NCBI GenBank assembly: GCA_003415625.1
Contig: PYIU01000011.1
Span: 1,129,001-1,193,000, forward strand
Length of the DNA stretch: 64,000 bases
From: Aquanectria penicillioides
Taxonomy: Eukaryota > Ascomycota > Sordariomycetes > Hypocreales > Nectriaceae
Direction: 5' to 3'
Below are positions 24,001 to 35,010 of this stretch, piece by piece. A program made the translations under genes and the position numbers. The stretch's first letter is position 1; every line of letters starts with the position of its first letter. A model generated the notes under the pieces. That model saw only the letters and a list, made by a program, of their open reading frames with translations. It was not told where the DNA came from and did no database searches.

Positions 24001-27000
24001 AAATTATTCTATTAGAATTACTTAACTTTACTTAAATTTTTAGTAGTTTTTAGCATTAAGCTAAAATTCTTTAATGCTATTAATTTAGAATATTTATATA
24101 GACTATTAAATGCATTTAATTAAATATAACTTTTTCCCTTTTAGTTATTATATAGCTAATATTAACTTTATTAATACTTCTTTAATCCTTAATAAAGTAT
24201 TCTTTAGGCAATAATATATAATAAGGTTTAAATTCCTTTTTAATTAAAATACTATTAATACTATACTGCTTAGCAATATAGTTAAAATACTCCTTTAAGA
24301 ATATTGCTTTTAGATTATTAATTATAATTAAATTAATAGCTTATTAAATCTATTTCTTTTTAAGTAAAAGTTTAGGTTTTATTTATTTAATTTCTTTTAT
24401 TTCCTTTATATAATTAAAAACTATCTTTAAGATATTATTACCTAAAGGAAAGTTAAAGGTAATTAAGTTCTTAATAGTTATTTAAACTTTTAATCTTACT
24501 ACCTTTTTATAAACTTATCTCTTTATTTAAATAACTTTAAGCATTTAATTAAAAGCATTTTAATCCTTTTCTTTAAGAATAATATTAGTAATCTCTTTAT
24601 TCTTAATAAGTTCTCTATTTATAATCTAAATAAAAGACTAAATTCCCTTTTCCTTTTTTTAATTAGCTAATTCCTCTTTTAATTTTACTTTTATGCATTT
24701 TATAGTATTAGTTTCTAATATAATATTAGCAATAAAAGAGTTATTAATTAATTCTATAGCTTAATTATTAATAAAAATACAATTAACTTTAAGTTTTTAG
24801 GTCTCCTTAAAGGAATTCCTACTAAGCACTAAAGAGCTATACTTTAGTTAATTAATATGCCTAAAGAAGTCTTTAATTAAACACTTCTTTTTCTTAATAA
24901 CCTACTATTTCTATGCATTTAGCTTATCTATTATTATAATTTTAGCTTAGCTATAAATCTTAAAGGTAGGGAATTTTAAAATCTATAAAATAACTATTTT
25001 TCTTACTTCTTTATTAATAGTAAGCTTATATATTAGTTTTAAGGGCAGTAAGAGTTCCTATTGCCCTATTTAAATAAAGCCAGTATTGCTATTATAGTCT
25101 ATAAATCCCCTTCTTTTATCTTCTATAAAAAGTAAGCAATAGTTTAAAAAATGCCTTACTTTTATATAATAAAAGCACTTTAGATCCCTATTATAACTTA
25201 TATTAATATAGAAGTTATAATAGAGATATATATAATTAGATTTTTTTATTTAATTAAAGTTATTTTTAATTAATAATAATAATTCTATTTTTAATTAATT
25301 AATCTTTTAGTATATAATTCTCTTTAATTCTTGCAATTTATTTATAATATTTTAGGTTATATTAATTTATAGCTTCTTTATTTTTTTAATAAAAAGACTT
25401 AACTTTCTTTTTAAGCTTTAAATAGGGTTAGGGAACTTAAGCTCTTAATACTAAAGCTAATTTTAATAAACAAAAGGTTTTTTAGTTTTCCTAAAATATC
25501 TAAAGTTATTATCCTTTCTTTCTATCTAAAAGATTTAAATTCCTTTTTTAGCATTAAGGAAGTTCTTAATTAACTTAATTATCTCCTTATACCTTATTAT
25601 TCTTAAGGTATTTAAGTATTTCCCTTTTTATTAATAGATATTAATAATAATATTTTTTAGTATAATATTATAAATAGCTTAAGCCTATACTATAGAAGCC
25701 TTTTAGCTAATAGAATTTACTTTTCTATTAAATTAAGCATATTTTATAAGCTACTAAAGGATAACTCTATACTTTATAGATTAGATTAAAGTTATATTTA
25801 TTTACTAAAGCTTATTTTTAAGTAAATTTAATTAATTTAAATTCTAGTACTTAAAGGTTTTTAAAAGGTTCTATTTTATAGCAGCCTAATTATTGCCTTT
25901 TAGTAAGTTTATAATATCTTAAGATACTTTAAAGGTTATATAGTATATAAAAGCTTTACCCTTTATACTATTTATAACTCTTTAATTAATTATAAATCTA
26001 TTATATAATTTAAAAAAATATATAATATTCTTTTTATTAAAAATTATATTAAGCAATTAAATAAAGATAATAGTTACTTTTATTATTTTAGCTAATATAT
26101 TTAATTTATTCTTTTTAAAAATATTAATATTAATAGTATTAATTAACTTAAAAAGAATAATTAAAGATTATTAACTATATTAACCCCCTTTACTTTTAAT
26201 AGGGCTTAAGGGGTTTAATTGTATTTAATTAAATGTTCCTTTTATTTTCTTATTTAAAGGCATTAATAAATTATAATTATTAGGATTTCTATAATAAGTA
26301 TTTTAGTATATATATATAGGGAAGTATAGGCCAATTGCTTAACTTCTAAAGTTATAAGTTATAATAAAATAATATATATATATAATAAAAGAATAAAATA
26401 ATAAAATAAATTAAAATATATATTAAAATAATTAAAAAAAGTAAAGAAAAGAAATAGTAGTATTATATTTAATAAGGCTTTATCTTAATAAATTTAAACT
26501 AGCTTTTTAAAGTTAATAATAATAGATAAAATAGCTAATTAAAATAATAGTAAGTATATATATATACCCTTTAGCTAAAGTTTAAAGACTAATAAAAATA
26601 ATAAAAATTTCCTATTCTCTATAATTAATTAAAGGTTAAGTAATTTTCTTCTTTCTCTTCCTTTTCCTTTTTTAATCTATAAATTAAGCTTTTAATAGTC
26701 TTAAGTATACTTTAATATTTAAAAGTATTTAATTAAATACTTATGCATTATTTACACTATTATTTTGCCTTATATACCTTTATACTAATATATTAGCACT
26801 ATATTAAATTATTGAATTTTTCTATATATCTGCCCTAGCTATAATAATAGGTTTTCTTTTTTTAGAATATAAACTTATATTAGTATCTTTACTTACCTTT
26901 AGTATTATTTTTAATTCTAGCGCCCTTTATTTTTATAGAAGTAATAGGTTTTCTAATATTTAAGAATTTCTAGATCTTTATAATTAATTATTTACTATTT

Positions 27001-27106
27001 CTTTAGGTTCTTAATAATAGCTTAAAAGTATTATTAAAGAGTTTAATTAAATACTTTAGTATCTTTTTAAATAACTTAAAGGCTTTTCCTTATTATAACC
27101 TTTAAA
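24001..27106 (-). other. Gag/protease side of the Gypsy element, not resolved
   Basis: By position this stretch between the right LTR and RT should hold gag and protease on the minus strand. I could not find a convincing zinc knuckle or protease motif. It has several ATTTAATTAAAT palindromes (24540-24560, 26220-26238, 26723-26742, 27038-27056). Confidence 0.4.
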
Positions 27107-27489
27107 TGTATTAGTAAATAGGGATACTAGCTAAAATATATACCCTATCTAAAAGGGTATAGGGTAAGTAGGTTCAATTAAAGACTAAATAGCCTTTTTA
27201 AGTAGCTATAAATAACTTAAAAGAGTATTAAAGCATTTAATTAAATGCTTTAGAGTATCCCTTAAAGAAAAGAAAGAAAGAAAATAGGGCAGAAAGTTAT
27301 AAATAAAGTAATATTATAAAGGGCTGCATTAGGACTTTAATAGAGTCTAAATGCAAGGAATTTAAAATTTTAAAAATAAAAATTGATTAGAGAAAACTGC
27401 CTATTTATTTCCTATATCTTTAAGGTCCCTTTTATCTTCCTAACTAATCTAATAATAGATTGATCTATATTACTTTAGACCCTAACTTA
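27107..27489 (-). repeat. LTR (5' LTR of the minus-strand element)
   Basis: Begins TGTATTAGTAAATAGGG and ends GACCCTAACTTA. It pairs with 15080-15462 without length change. It contains the perfect 22-bp palindrome AAAGCATTTAATTAAATG... at 27230-27251. Both LTRs end in TTA where TCA would be usual; a CA-to-TA change fits RIP. Confidence 0.9.
27230..27251. repeat. 22-bp perfect palindrome in the LTR
   Basis: The two halves AAAGCATTTAA and TTAAATGCTTT are exact reverse complements. The other LTR has one C at 15214 where this one has T, so the pre-RIP sequence was probably AAAGCATTTGA/TCAAATGCTTT, also palindromic. Similar cores recur about 16 times inside the element and once at 36779-36797. 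Confidence 0.7.
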
Positions 27490-28210
27490 ATAGCCTTAAA
27501 GAAAAGAAGGCCTTACTTATAATAAAGGTTAATAATAATAGCAATATTTTTATACTTACTATTTTTATCTTTATGCTTAATATACTAATAGTTATAATAT
27601 AAAATATCTATTAAGGCCTTAAGGTAGTTAATAGGGCTAGCTATAAGGCTATTAGCACTATATTAAATAAGGTATATTTTAGCTATTATATTTTTAAAAG
27701 CCTTATTATATACTTTAGGCCTTTTATAAAGCTATTATTTATTAGTAAAACTATAGGCAGCTTTAAGTTTAAGTATATACCTTAAGGTATAGTCTTACTA
27801 ATACCTATCTTTATAATTATACTATATACTAATAAGAAAGTTAAAAAATAGCTATAGCAATAGTATAATATTACTTACTATAAATTGCTATATATATTAG
27901 TATTTACCTATATAAACTATAAGGTATAAGGTTATAATTTAGATTATATTAGCCTTAATTTATAAGGTATATAAATAGTAATAGTAAATAGGCATAATAT
28001 CTTAAGTGTATATAATCTATATAGCCTTTATATATAGCTATTATAGTGCTATATACTTAATAGCATTAGGCTTATTTTAAAGGTTTAAAATAAAGATATA
28101 ATTAATAATACTATTTTACTAAAGATAGTTGCAATAAAGATAAAGCTAAAAGGGCTTTATAATATTACTATAAAAAGAGTATAAAAGCTTCTTTTTATTA
28201 TTTAATTGTT
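27490..28210 (+). pseudogene. C-terminal helicase part of the A2 Helitron protein
   Basis: Carries the last helicase motifs: Phe-Thr-Tyr-Ile-Asn-Tyr-Lys-Val near 27900-27925 and YSLYI near 28026-28040, as at 4747-4887 in A1. It belongs to the pseudogene starting near 9330 and is separated from it by the Gypsy element. Confidence 0.8.
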
Positions 28211-28478
28211 TTATATATATAATTTTTTAATTTAATAAATAAATATATATATTTAAGTATTTAGGTATATATAATATAATATAATATAATACTATTAATA
28301 AAAATGCTATTAATAAGATTTAAAAAGATATATACTATTAATATATTTTTTTTAATATTTTTATATTTTATGCCTTTATGCCTTTTATAGACCTATAGAT
28401 CTATAAAACTTAATATTATATAATGCTACTATATAAAGTTATATAAAGGTTATATAATATAAACTAAAGCAAATTTCC

Positions 28479-28648
28479 TAATCGGGCAGCAGAAGGAAGA
28501 AGGCCGGCCCAACCCCCTCGCCCTTGCCGCCGCCGCCGCCGCACGCCAACTAACAACCAAGCAAGCTTGCACCGCCCACCAAGGCATAAAGGCACACATA
28601 CACACACATACACACTGCAGCATTACTGAAAAACCTCTCGTTCCTTAA
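28479..28648 (+). repeat. Helitron 3' terminal segment, little mutated (A2)
   Basis: A GC-rich island of 170 bp with GGCCGGCCCAACCCCCTCG, a CCG repeat and a CA-rich run (28593-28615). The rest of A2 is as AT-rich as A1, so RIP stopped abruptly near 28470. It gives the best view of the original Helitron 3' end. Confidence 0.8.
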
Positions 28649-30130
28649 GGTATAATTATAAAATAAATAGTATAATAGTTTTATTATTAAAATTATTATT
28701 TTTAATATTATTTATAATAAAATAAATAAATTATAATAAATAATAGTAATTATTTCTTTTTATTATATAGCTATAGTTTTTATTAATTATTTACTATAGT
28801 TTTTATTAATTATTTAAAAGATAATAATTTATAAAAGAATAATAAAAATAGTAATAAAACTATTAAAATTAATAAAAAAAGTTAAATAAATAAAATTAAT
28901 TAATTTAAAGAAATTCTTTTTCTTTTAAAATTAAACTGCAATTAATAAATTGCAATTAATAAATTTAACTATAATCTAAAGGTTTTAAACCTTTTTATTA
29001 TAAAATTTAATTTATAGTATAAAAGGAGTTATTTTAATAGATTTTTCTATTTTTAATAAATTAAAGAATCTATTTTATTAAATATATAATAATAATAATA
29101 AACTGTAAAATATTAATTAGCCTTAAAAAAAGCTTTTTTTATTTATTAAAATATTATTAATTAATATATAATTATATCTATTTAAAAGATAATTAAAAGT
29201 ATTATTTTAAATACTAAAATAATAAAATTAATACTAAAAATACACTTAAAAGTGCAATATTTAAGCTTCTTAAAGGACTTTAATTGCAATTAAAAATCTA
29301 TAGTTAATTAAAAAGAATTTATTAAAAAAAAAGGCAATAACTTTTAATATCTTTAATTAAAGACTTTTAATAAAAAAAGGAAAGAAATTAATAAATAATT
29401 TACTATTTCTATAAAGACTATTATAAGATCTATTTTAATAAAAGAAAAAAAATCTATTAAACCTTAAAGAATTAAAAAGTTTATTAAATAAAGGCTAAAT
29501 ATTAACCTTAATTTTATTAAACTTAATATTAATAAAGATAAATTCTATTAATAGCTAAAAAGCCTTTAGTTTAAAGAAATTATTAAGATCTTTTAATACT
29601 ATTAAATAAAGTATAAAACTCAACCCTTTAGTTGTAATAATATAAGCAATCTATTAATAACTAAAAAAAGTAAAAGTATTAAATTAAATACTATTTATAG
29701 TAAAAGTTACTATTGCTTTAATAAATCCTATATTTTAAGTATAAATTTAGCTATTAAAGGCAAGCATTTTAATAATAGTTTAAAATTATTATATTAAGCC
29801 TTTAGTTTTGCCTATTAAAGAGCCTTTATTAATTAAATAAAGTTAAGAATTAAAGATCTATAATTAAAGCTAGCTTTATAACTTATAGTACTTAAAGTAT
29901 AAAAATAAAGGTATATTAAGCTATATAAATAGTTTTTTATATTAACTACTTTTAGAACTAATAATATTAAAACTGCTTTAATAAAATATAAAAGTACTTA
30001 ATTAAATATTAACTTTTATATTAAAGTTTTATAAAGATAATATTTAACTTTAAAATATAGGCCTTTTTAGCTTAATATAAAAGAAAGGAATATTAATAAT
30101 AAAGGTATACTTTATAATAAAAAATAAATA
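28649..30130. other. AT-rich stretch, no gene recognised
   Basis: About 1.5 kb between the Helitron and repeat C1. On the plus strand 29300-30180 reads in long pieces if TAA/TAG are former Gln, running into C1, so it may be the gag side of a retrotransposon, but no zinc knuckle is visible. Confidence 0.35.
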
Positions 30131-31208
30131 TTAAAAGAGAAGTTAATGCACTTAAAAAAAAACCCTTTAAAAGAGGGAAAAAACTGGCCTACTATATAAA
30201 TAATACACTAAAGCCTGCCCCCCTAATGGCTAAGTCTCCACCTTAGCTCTATTTCAGTCCTAAACCCTACCTCTATTTACTGCCGCGCCCAACCCATACC
30301 CGCCCACCCTAGCGACTCTATCTACTTTAAGTCTATATCCTCCCCAAAAGACATAAGATCCATCTCATCCTCCTTGCCATCCTCCTTACTGTCCTCCTCT
30401 TTATCCTTAAGCCCCCTTACTTTAATCCCCCTTTAGCTTTATTTAAGCTTAAGCCATTACTTAAAGAGTTATATTAAACTTTAATCTTTACTATTAATAT
30501 TAGCTAATATAAATCTATATTAAAATTAACTTTATTTATTGCTATTATTACTCTTTAATGCTATTTATTTTTAAGTAGCTTTAGCCCCTTTAATTAAAAA
30601 AACTAATATAGCTATTAAGCTTTTAAAAGCTATAGCTATATAATTAACTTTATTAATTAGCTTATAGAGCTAATTAATATTAAAACTTATAGTTAAAATT
30701 ATAGATATAGCTTAAAAGTGCATTTAAATTGCCTTTCTTTTAGCTTAAATAGCTTTAGCCTTAAATTACTAAAGCTCTTTTTTTTATAATTTATATTAAT
30801 AATATATTTATAGTAAAATTAAATTAAGCTATATTTATTATAGCTATTTTTTTTTATAAAGCTATTATTAATATATAAGTATTAGCCTTTATTAAATATA
30901 GTAATAGCTTATATAGCTTATATATATAGGCATAAGCTATATAGCTATTAGCTTTAGTATTTATTAATAATTAATCTTTTATAGCTATAAAGAATAGAAA
31001 AGAGAAAGATTATATATTAATTTAATTTTAATATAGATTATTTTTTTTATTTTTTACTATTTATATAATATATATAAAATAAAGTAAATTTTATATTGCC
31101 CTTAAAGTTAATATAGTATTTTTTACTTTAGTATAGCTAGCTTAATATTTTAATATTTATTAATATAAATATAAAATGCTATTTATAGATATATTAAGTA
31201 TATATTAC

Positions 31209-31247
<39 letters not shown>

Positions 31248-31823
31248 TATTATTATTATTATAATTATAGTTATTATTATTATTATTATAGTTATTATTT
31301 TTAGCTATATATAATTAATATAAAATAGCAATAAAAATAGCAATTAATGCTTATATAAATTAAGTATTTTAGATAAATAATATATTAATAGAGTGTATAC
31401 TTAAAGGCAATAAAAAAGCTTTTATAAAGGTATATAAAAAAAGAAAAAAAAAGAAAATAAATATACCTATAAAAATTAAAAAATAATAATAGCAATACTT
31501 AAATAGCTAATAGCTAGCTAGCTATTAGCTAGCACTAAATTAATGCCTTACTCTTTATAATAGGTCTATAATATAGATAATTTAAGCTTATTATAGGCCT
31601 TACTTTTACTTTACTTACTAACCTTATAATTAAATAAATAGAATATTTTAGTAATAGCATTAAACTAACTTTTAATTTAATGCTCCTTTATAGAGGACCT
31701 ATATTAAGTTTAATATTATATTAAATAAAGGTTTTTATTCTATTAATAAAGTTTTTTCTTTTATTTATATAGTATAAAAGCATTATTTATTTTATAGGTT
31801 TATAAAGTATTAATAAATAAATA
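30131..31823. repeat. Dispersed 1.7-kb repeat, copy C1
   Basis: Matches 41774-43451 along its whole length in the same orientation, starting at TTAAAAGRGAAGTTAAT and ending in an AATA-rich tail (AGTATTAATAAATAAATAAA). Its first 250 bases (30177-30430) are a GC-richer island and the rest is deeply mutated, the opposite of C2. On the minus strand the island reads an acidic tail (KEEDSKEDGKEDEMDLMSFG) ending at a stop near 30290. The plus strand is also partly open. Product and coding strand are undecided. Confidence 0.8.
31204..31300. repeat. (ATT)n microsatellite in C1
   Basis: Some 30 ATT units with a few interruptions (ACC, ATA, AGTT). The shorter partner in C2 is at 42847-42920. On the minus strand it would read as poly-Asn. 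Confidence 0.8.
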
Positions 31824-33180
31824 AAAAATAAATTATTTTTAGTAATATTAAATTATAGATTAATGTATTTAGATTTTATTAAATAAATATTAATTTTAAT
31901 ACTTAAAAATATATTTATATAAATCTATAGAGTTTATTCTATAGATTTATACTTATTTAATATTACTATTAATTAAACTAAAATAAAAAGAAAGAGCTAT
32001 AAAAATAATTAATTAATATACTATATATATATCTTTATAAAGAGTTTAAAATAAAGCTAAATAATACAATAAAGTAGCTAAAATTAGCTAAATATATTAA
32101 GATTAATATTATAAAAGATATTTCTATATAAATATTTACTATAAAAGTCTTTATAAAAGAATAAGCTTTTAGCTTCTTTTTGCAGTTTATATAAGGCTAG
32201 ATTTAAAGCTAAAAGTGCTTTATTTAGTATTAATAATATAGAATATAAAATCCTTATTCTTAAGGGCAATTAATAAAAAGTAATATTAACTTAAAGATAA
32301 GCTTTAAGCTATACCTTAAGGGGTTAATAGATCTAATATAAAAAGGTTATTTATTATTAATAAAAGCAATAGATTTAATAATATAATTAAAAATAAAAAA
32401 GTGCATTAAGAACATTAAGGTAAAAAAAACTATTTTAATAGATAGTACTAAACTATATCTTTAAAGTGCTTTAATAACTAAAAAGCTTAATATAGAAACT
32501 TAACCTTAAAGAAGCCTAAAATAAACTAATAGAAAATAAAACCTTGATAGAATAATTAATTATATAAATAATAAAGAAATAATAATTATAATATATATAT
32601 ATATTTACTTAAAAGTAAAATAATAGAAGTTAATTGCCTTTATAAAGATTTAATGAATATTAATATTAAAAAAAGCCTTAAATAATAAAGTTAATCTCTT
32701 AAAGGTTTAGCTATACTATAATAATAAAGGATTTTATTAAAAATATTAAGAACTATTAAATAATAAATATATATTAATAAAAAAAAGGGAATAATTTTAA
32801 TAAATTATTAAAAGGTTTCTTTATTAAAAAGAATAAAAATAATTTAACTTTTATAGAAATCTATTATATAAATAAAAAAGAATAAAAAATATTAACTTTA
32901 TACTAAAAATAAATTAAGTGATTAAAGCTATAAATAGGCTTAATTTTTATTAATATTTAAAAAAGAAAGTAAATACTTACTTTAAGCTATTAATTAAGTT
33001 TAATAATAAAGGTAATTTCTATAATATTTATATTAATATTAAAACTTTAATAGTTTTAGTTAATAAAGAATAATTAAAAGCCTATATAATAAAAGTAATA
33101 TAAAAGTAATAAGCCCTAAAAAAGTAATAAGCCCTAAAAAAGTAAAAAGAGTTAGCATTAATATAAAAATCCTAAAATTG
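31824..33180. other. AT-rich stretch upstream of the second Gypsy pol
   Basis: The plus strand can be read in pieces and by position should contain protease and reverse transcriptase, but I could not place the RT catalytic motif. An inverted repeat AAATCTATAGAG/CTATAGATTTA lies near 31920-31950. An 18-bp tandem duplication is at 33102-33138. Confidence 0.35.
33102..33138 (+). repeat. Tandem duplication of 18 bp
   Basis: AAAGTAATAAGCCCTAAA occurs twice in a row with an 18-bp period, which keeps the reading frame (six codons). Two units only. Confidence 0.7.
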
Positions 33181-34560
33181 GCTACTTTTAACTTTTATAT
33201 ATTTAAAATTACTAAAAATAAAAAAGTATTTATATATTTTATAGTAATTATAAAATTAGCTTAAAGGAAAAAAGCAATAATTTAAATATTTAAATTAATA
33301 AAAAAAGAATTAAAAGCATTTTAAAACTTAAAAACCTTTTTAAGAATATAGTTCCTTTTCTATTATTATAATTTAATATAGCCTTTATTTTTTAAGCTAA
33401 ATATATATAAAAATAAATTTAAGTTATATATTTTTTAACTTTATAGGGATTAAAATAAAATTAGTATTTTAGGCAAAAATATTTTAGCTATTTAATTAAA
33501 ACTAATACTATTCTTCTTAAAGTTAATCTCTTTAATAGAATAGAGCTATAGTTCTACTAAAGTAAAAGTAGCAATAGTTACTTAAGCTATTAAAAAGCTA
33601 TAGAAAATAGTCCAATTTAACTGCAGTTTAATTAATATTATAATAGATTATACTGCTATAAAAGGGATTATAATATATACTTCCTTTAATATAATAGACC
33701 TTAATAAAGCTAATCTAAAGCTTATTAAAATCTTTAATTATTTCTTAAGATTTAACCTAAAAATATTTTATATTTTTAAAACCCTTAATATAGTTTTAAA
33801 CACTCTTTTAAGGCTATTAATAAAAGAACGATTTTATTAGCAAGCTATAAATAGCTATTTTAATAAGCTAAATACTAAAGTTAATATAGTAAAAGCTAAT
33901 ATAATTAAAATTGCAATATTATTAGAATTCTATAAAAAAATGCTTAAAGAATATAGTAAGGACTTAAAACTTAATAGAATCTATATCTATATTTAAAGGA
34001 TTTAATAGAATAATACTTAAAACCTATAGAAAAAGCAATATATAAATCTATTCTATTTATAAAAGCTAATAGAAAATATATTACTTTATTATATAGATTA
34101 TAAAGAGCAAAAAAGACTTTATATTTTAAGGCTAGCAATTAACACTATTTTTATAACTATCTATAATAACTTATAGTATACTAAAATCTTTAAGATTTTA
34201 TATAAATTAAGCTATATTTATTTCTATAGAATAAGTAAAATAGTAAAGAAGTTTATTATATATTGCCTAATATATAGAAAGAATTTAATAAATAAAAAAC
34301 TATTAATAGGCAAACTAAAGTTAATTTTTATAGTTCTATAATTATTTTATATTATTGCATTAAACTTTATAACTAACCTTTCTAAAGTTATATTTATAGG
34401 TATAGTATAGGCAATTTTAACTTATAATAAACTAGATTAATTATATTTAATAAACTATTTATCTTTAAAGAAAACTATTTTTATATTAAAGCATTTAATA
34501 TATATTATATAAAATTAAGCATTTATTTTATTAAAGGCATTACTTTTATATAATTAAAAA
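33181..34560 (+). pseudogene. Second Gypsy pol relic: RNase H and integrase
   Basis: Plus-strand relic. At 33187-33220 it reads LATFNFYIFKI, the conserved L-x-F-x-N-F-Y-R-R-F segment after RT. RNase H ends with DYTAIKGI at 33646-33669 (DHxAxKGI expected) and VLNTLLRL at 33793-33816 (VPDALSRL expected). These are 153 bp apart and in frame. The integrase zinc-binding part follows with FIIYCLIYRKN around 34251-34284, where one Cys of the CxxC pair has become Tyr. The integrase core runs to about 34500. Stops are TAA/TAG. No LTRs were found for this element, so its borders are unknown. It is on the opposite strand to the Gypsy element at 15-27 kb. Confidence 0.75.
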
Positions 34561-34795
34561 ATACCTATATATATTTTTAGTAATTAAGACCTAAAGTTTA
34601 TAAGTAGTATATAAAGAGCTATATTAGCCTTTTTTAATATAAAGGTTTTTATATTTATTATATATTACTTTTAAACTAATAGTATATTTAAAAGAAAAAA
34701 TTAAATAGTAAAAATTACAATATAATATTATATGCTCTTTAAAGAACTTGTTCTAAAAGAGATCTATTTGGCGCCGGCTTTAACTACCCTACTTA

Positions 34796-34827
34796 CCCCC
34801 CCCCCCCCCCCTCCCCCTCCCCCTTTA
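34796..34827. repeat. C16 homopolymer and CCCCCT repeat
   Basis: Sixteen C in a row (34796-34811), then T, five C, T, five C and TTT. The only large C run in the window. It contains no CpA, which would explain why RIP left it alone. A TATATGTGTGCATGCAT tract follows. Confidence 0.95.
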
Positions 34828-34940
34828 TGTATATATGTGTGCATGCATTATTATAAGGCTATAGTTAGTCAATTAGTCAGTCGGTTAGGTAATTATAGGC
34901 TAGAGTTATAGGCTAAGAATAAAAAATTATATATAAGTTA

Positions 34941-35010
34941 TATAAATATTATATAATAAAAAGCATAAATATTATATAATTTTTATATAACTTTATATAA
35001 CTTAACTTTC
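34941..35010. repeat. AT-rich inverted repeat
   Basis: AAGTTATATAAATATTATAT is followed about 30 bp later by ATTATATAATTTTTATAT and TTTATATAACTT. The arms can pair. A related AAGTTATATAAAGGTTATAT occurs near the Helitron 3' ends (about 5240 and 28437). Confidence 0.5.

Larger units (their letters stand above)
15080..27489 (-). mobile_element. Gypsy-type LTR retrotransposon inserted in Helitron A2
   Basis: A 12.4-kb element with two 383-bp LTRs in direct orientation. The flanks are GGGATAGTAG before it and ATAGCC after it, matching an uninterrupted GGGATAATAGCC in A1, so the target duplication is 4-5 bp (GTAG/ATAG, one RIP change). A purine run AAGGAAGGA on the minus strand abuts the left LTR (15463-15471) and fits a polypurine tract, which with the pol motifs sets the orientation to minus. 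In element order: LTR (27489-27107), unrecognised gag side, pol (about 24000-20300), about 4.8 kb of unassigned sequence, LTR. That extra length is unusual for the family. All coding is destroyed by RIP. Confidence 0.9.
27490..28648 (+). mobile_element. Helitron copy A2, right part
   Basis: Continuation of the Helitron interrupted at 15079. It matches A1 from about 4335 to 5463 and ends at CCTTAAGG (28641-28648), after which similarity to A1 stops. Confidence 0.88.

Noticed and set aside
31204..31300. CRISPR array or regulatory repeat
   Set aside because: It is a plain (ATT)n microsatellite inside repeat C1. No spacers or conserved direct repeats exist, and the organism is a fungus.
32084..32269. 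61-codon open frame on the minus strand
   Set aside because: Leu/Tyr-rich, in AT-rich DNA upstream of the plus-strand Gypsy pol. It has no motif and is most likely the antisense shadow of a degraded plus-strand gene.
34800..34930. Third Helitron 3' end, because of GCCGGC and pyrimidine-rich sequence
   Set aside because: The resemblance to 5300 and 28490 is only a short GCCGGC plus C-rich composition. The downstream parts do not align.
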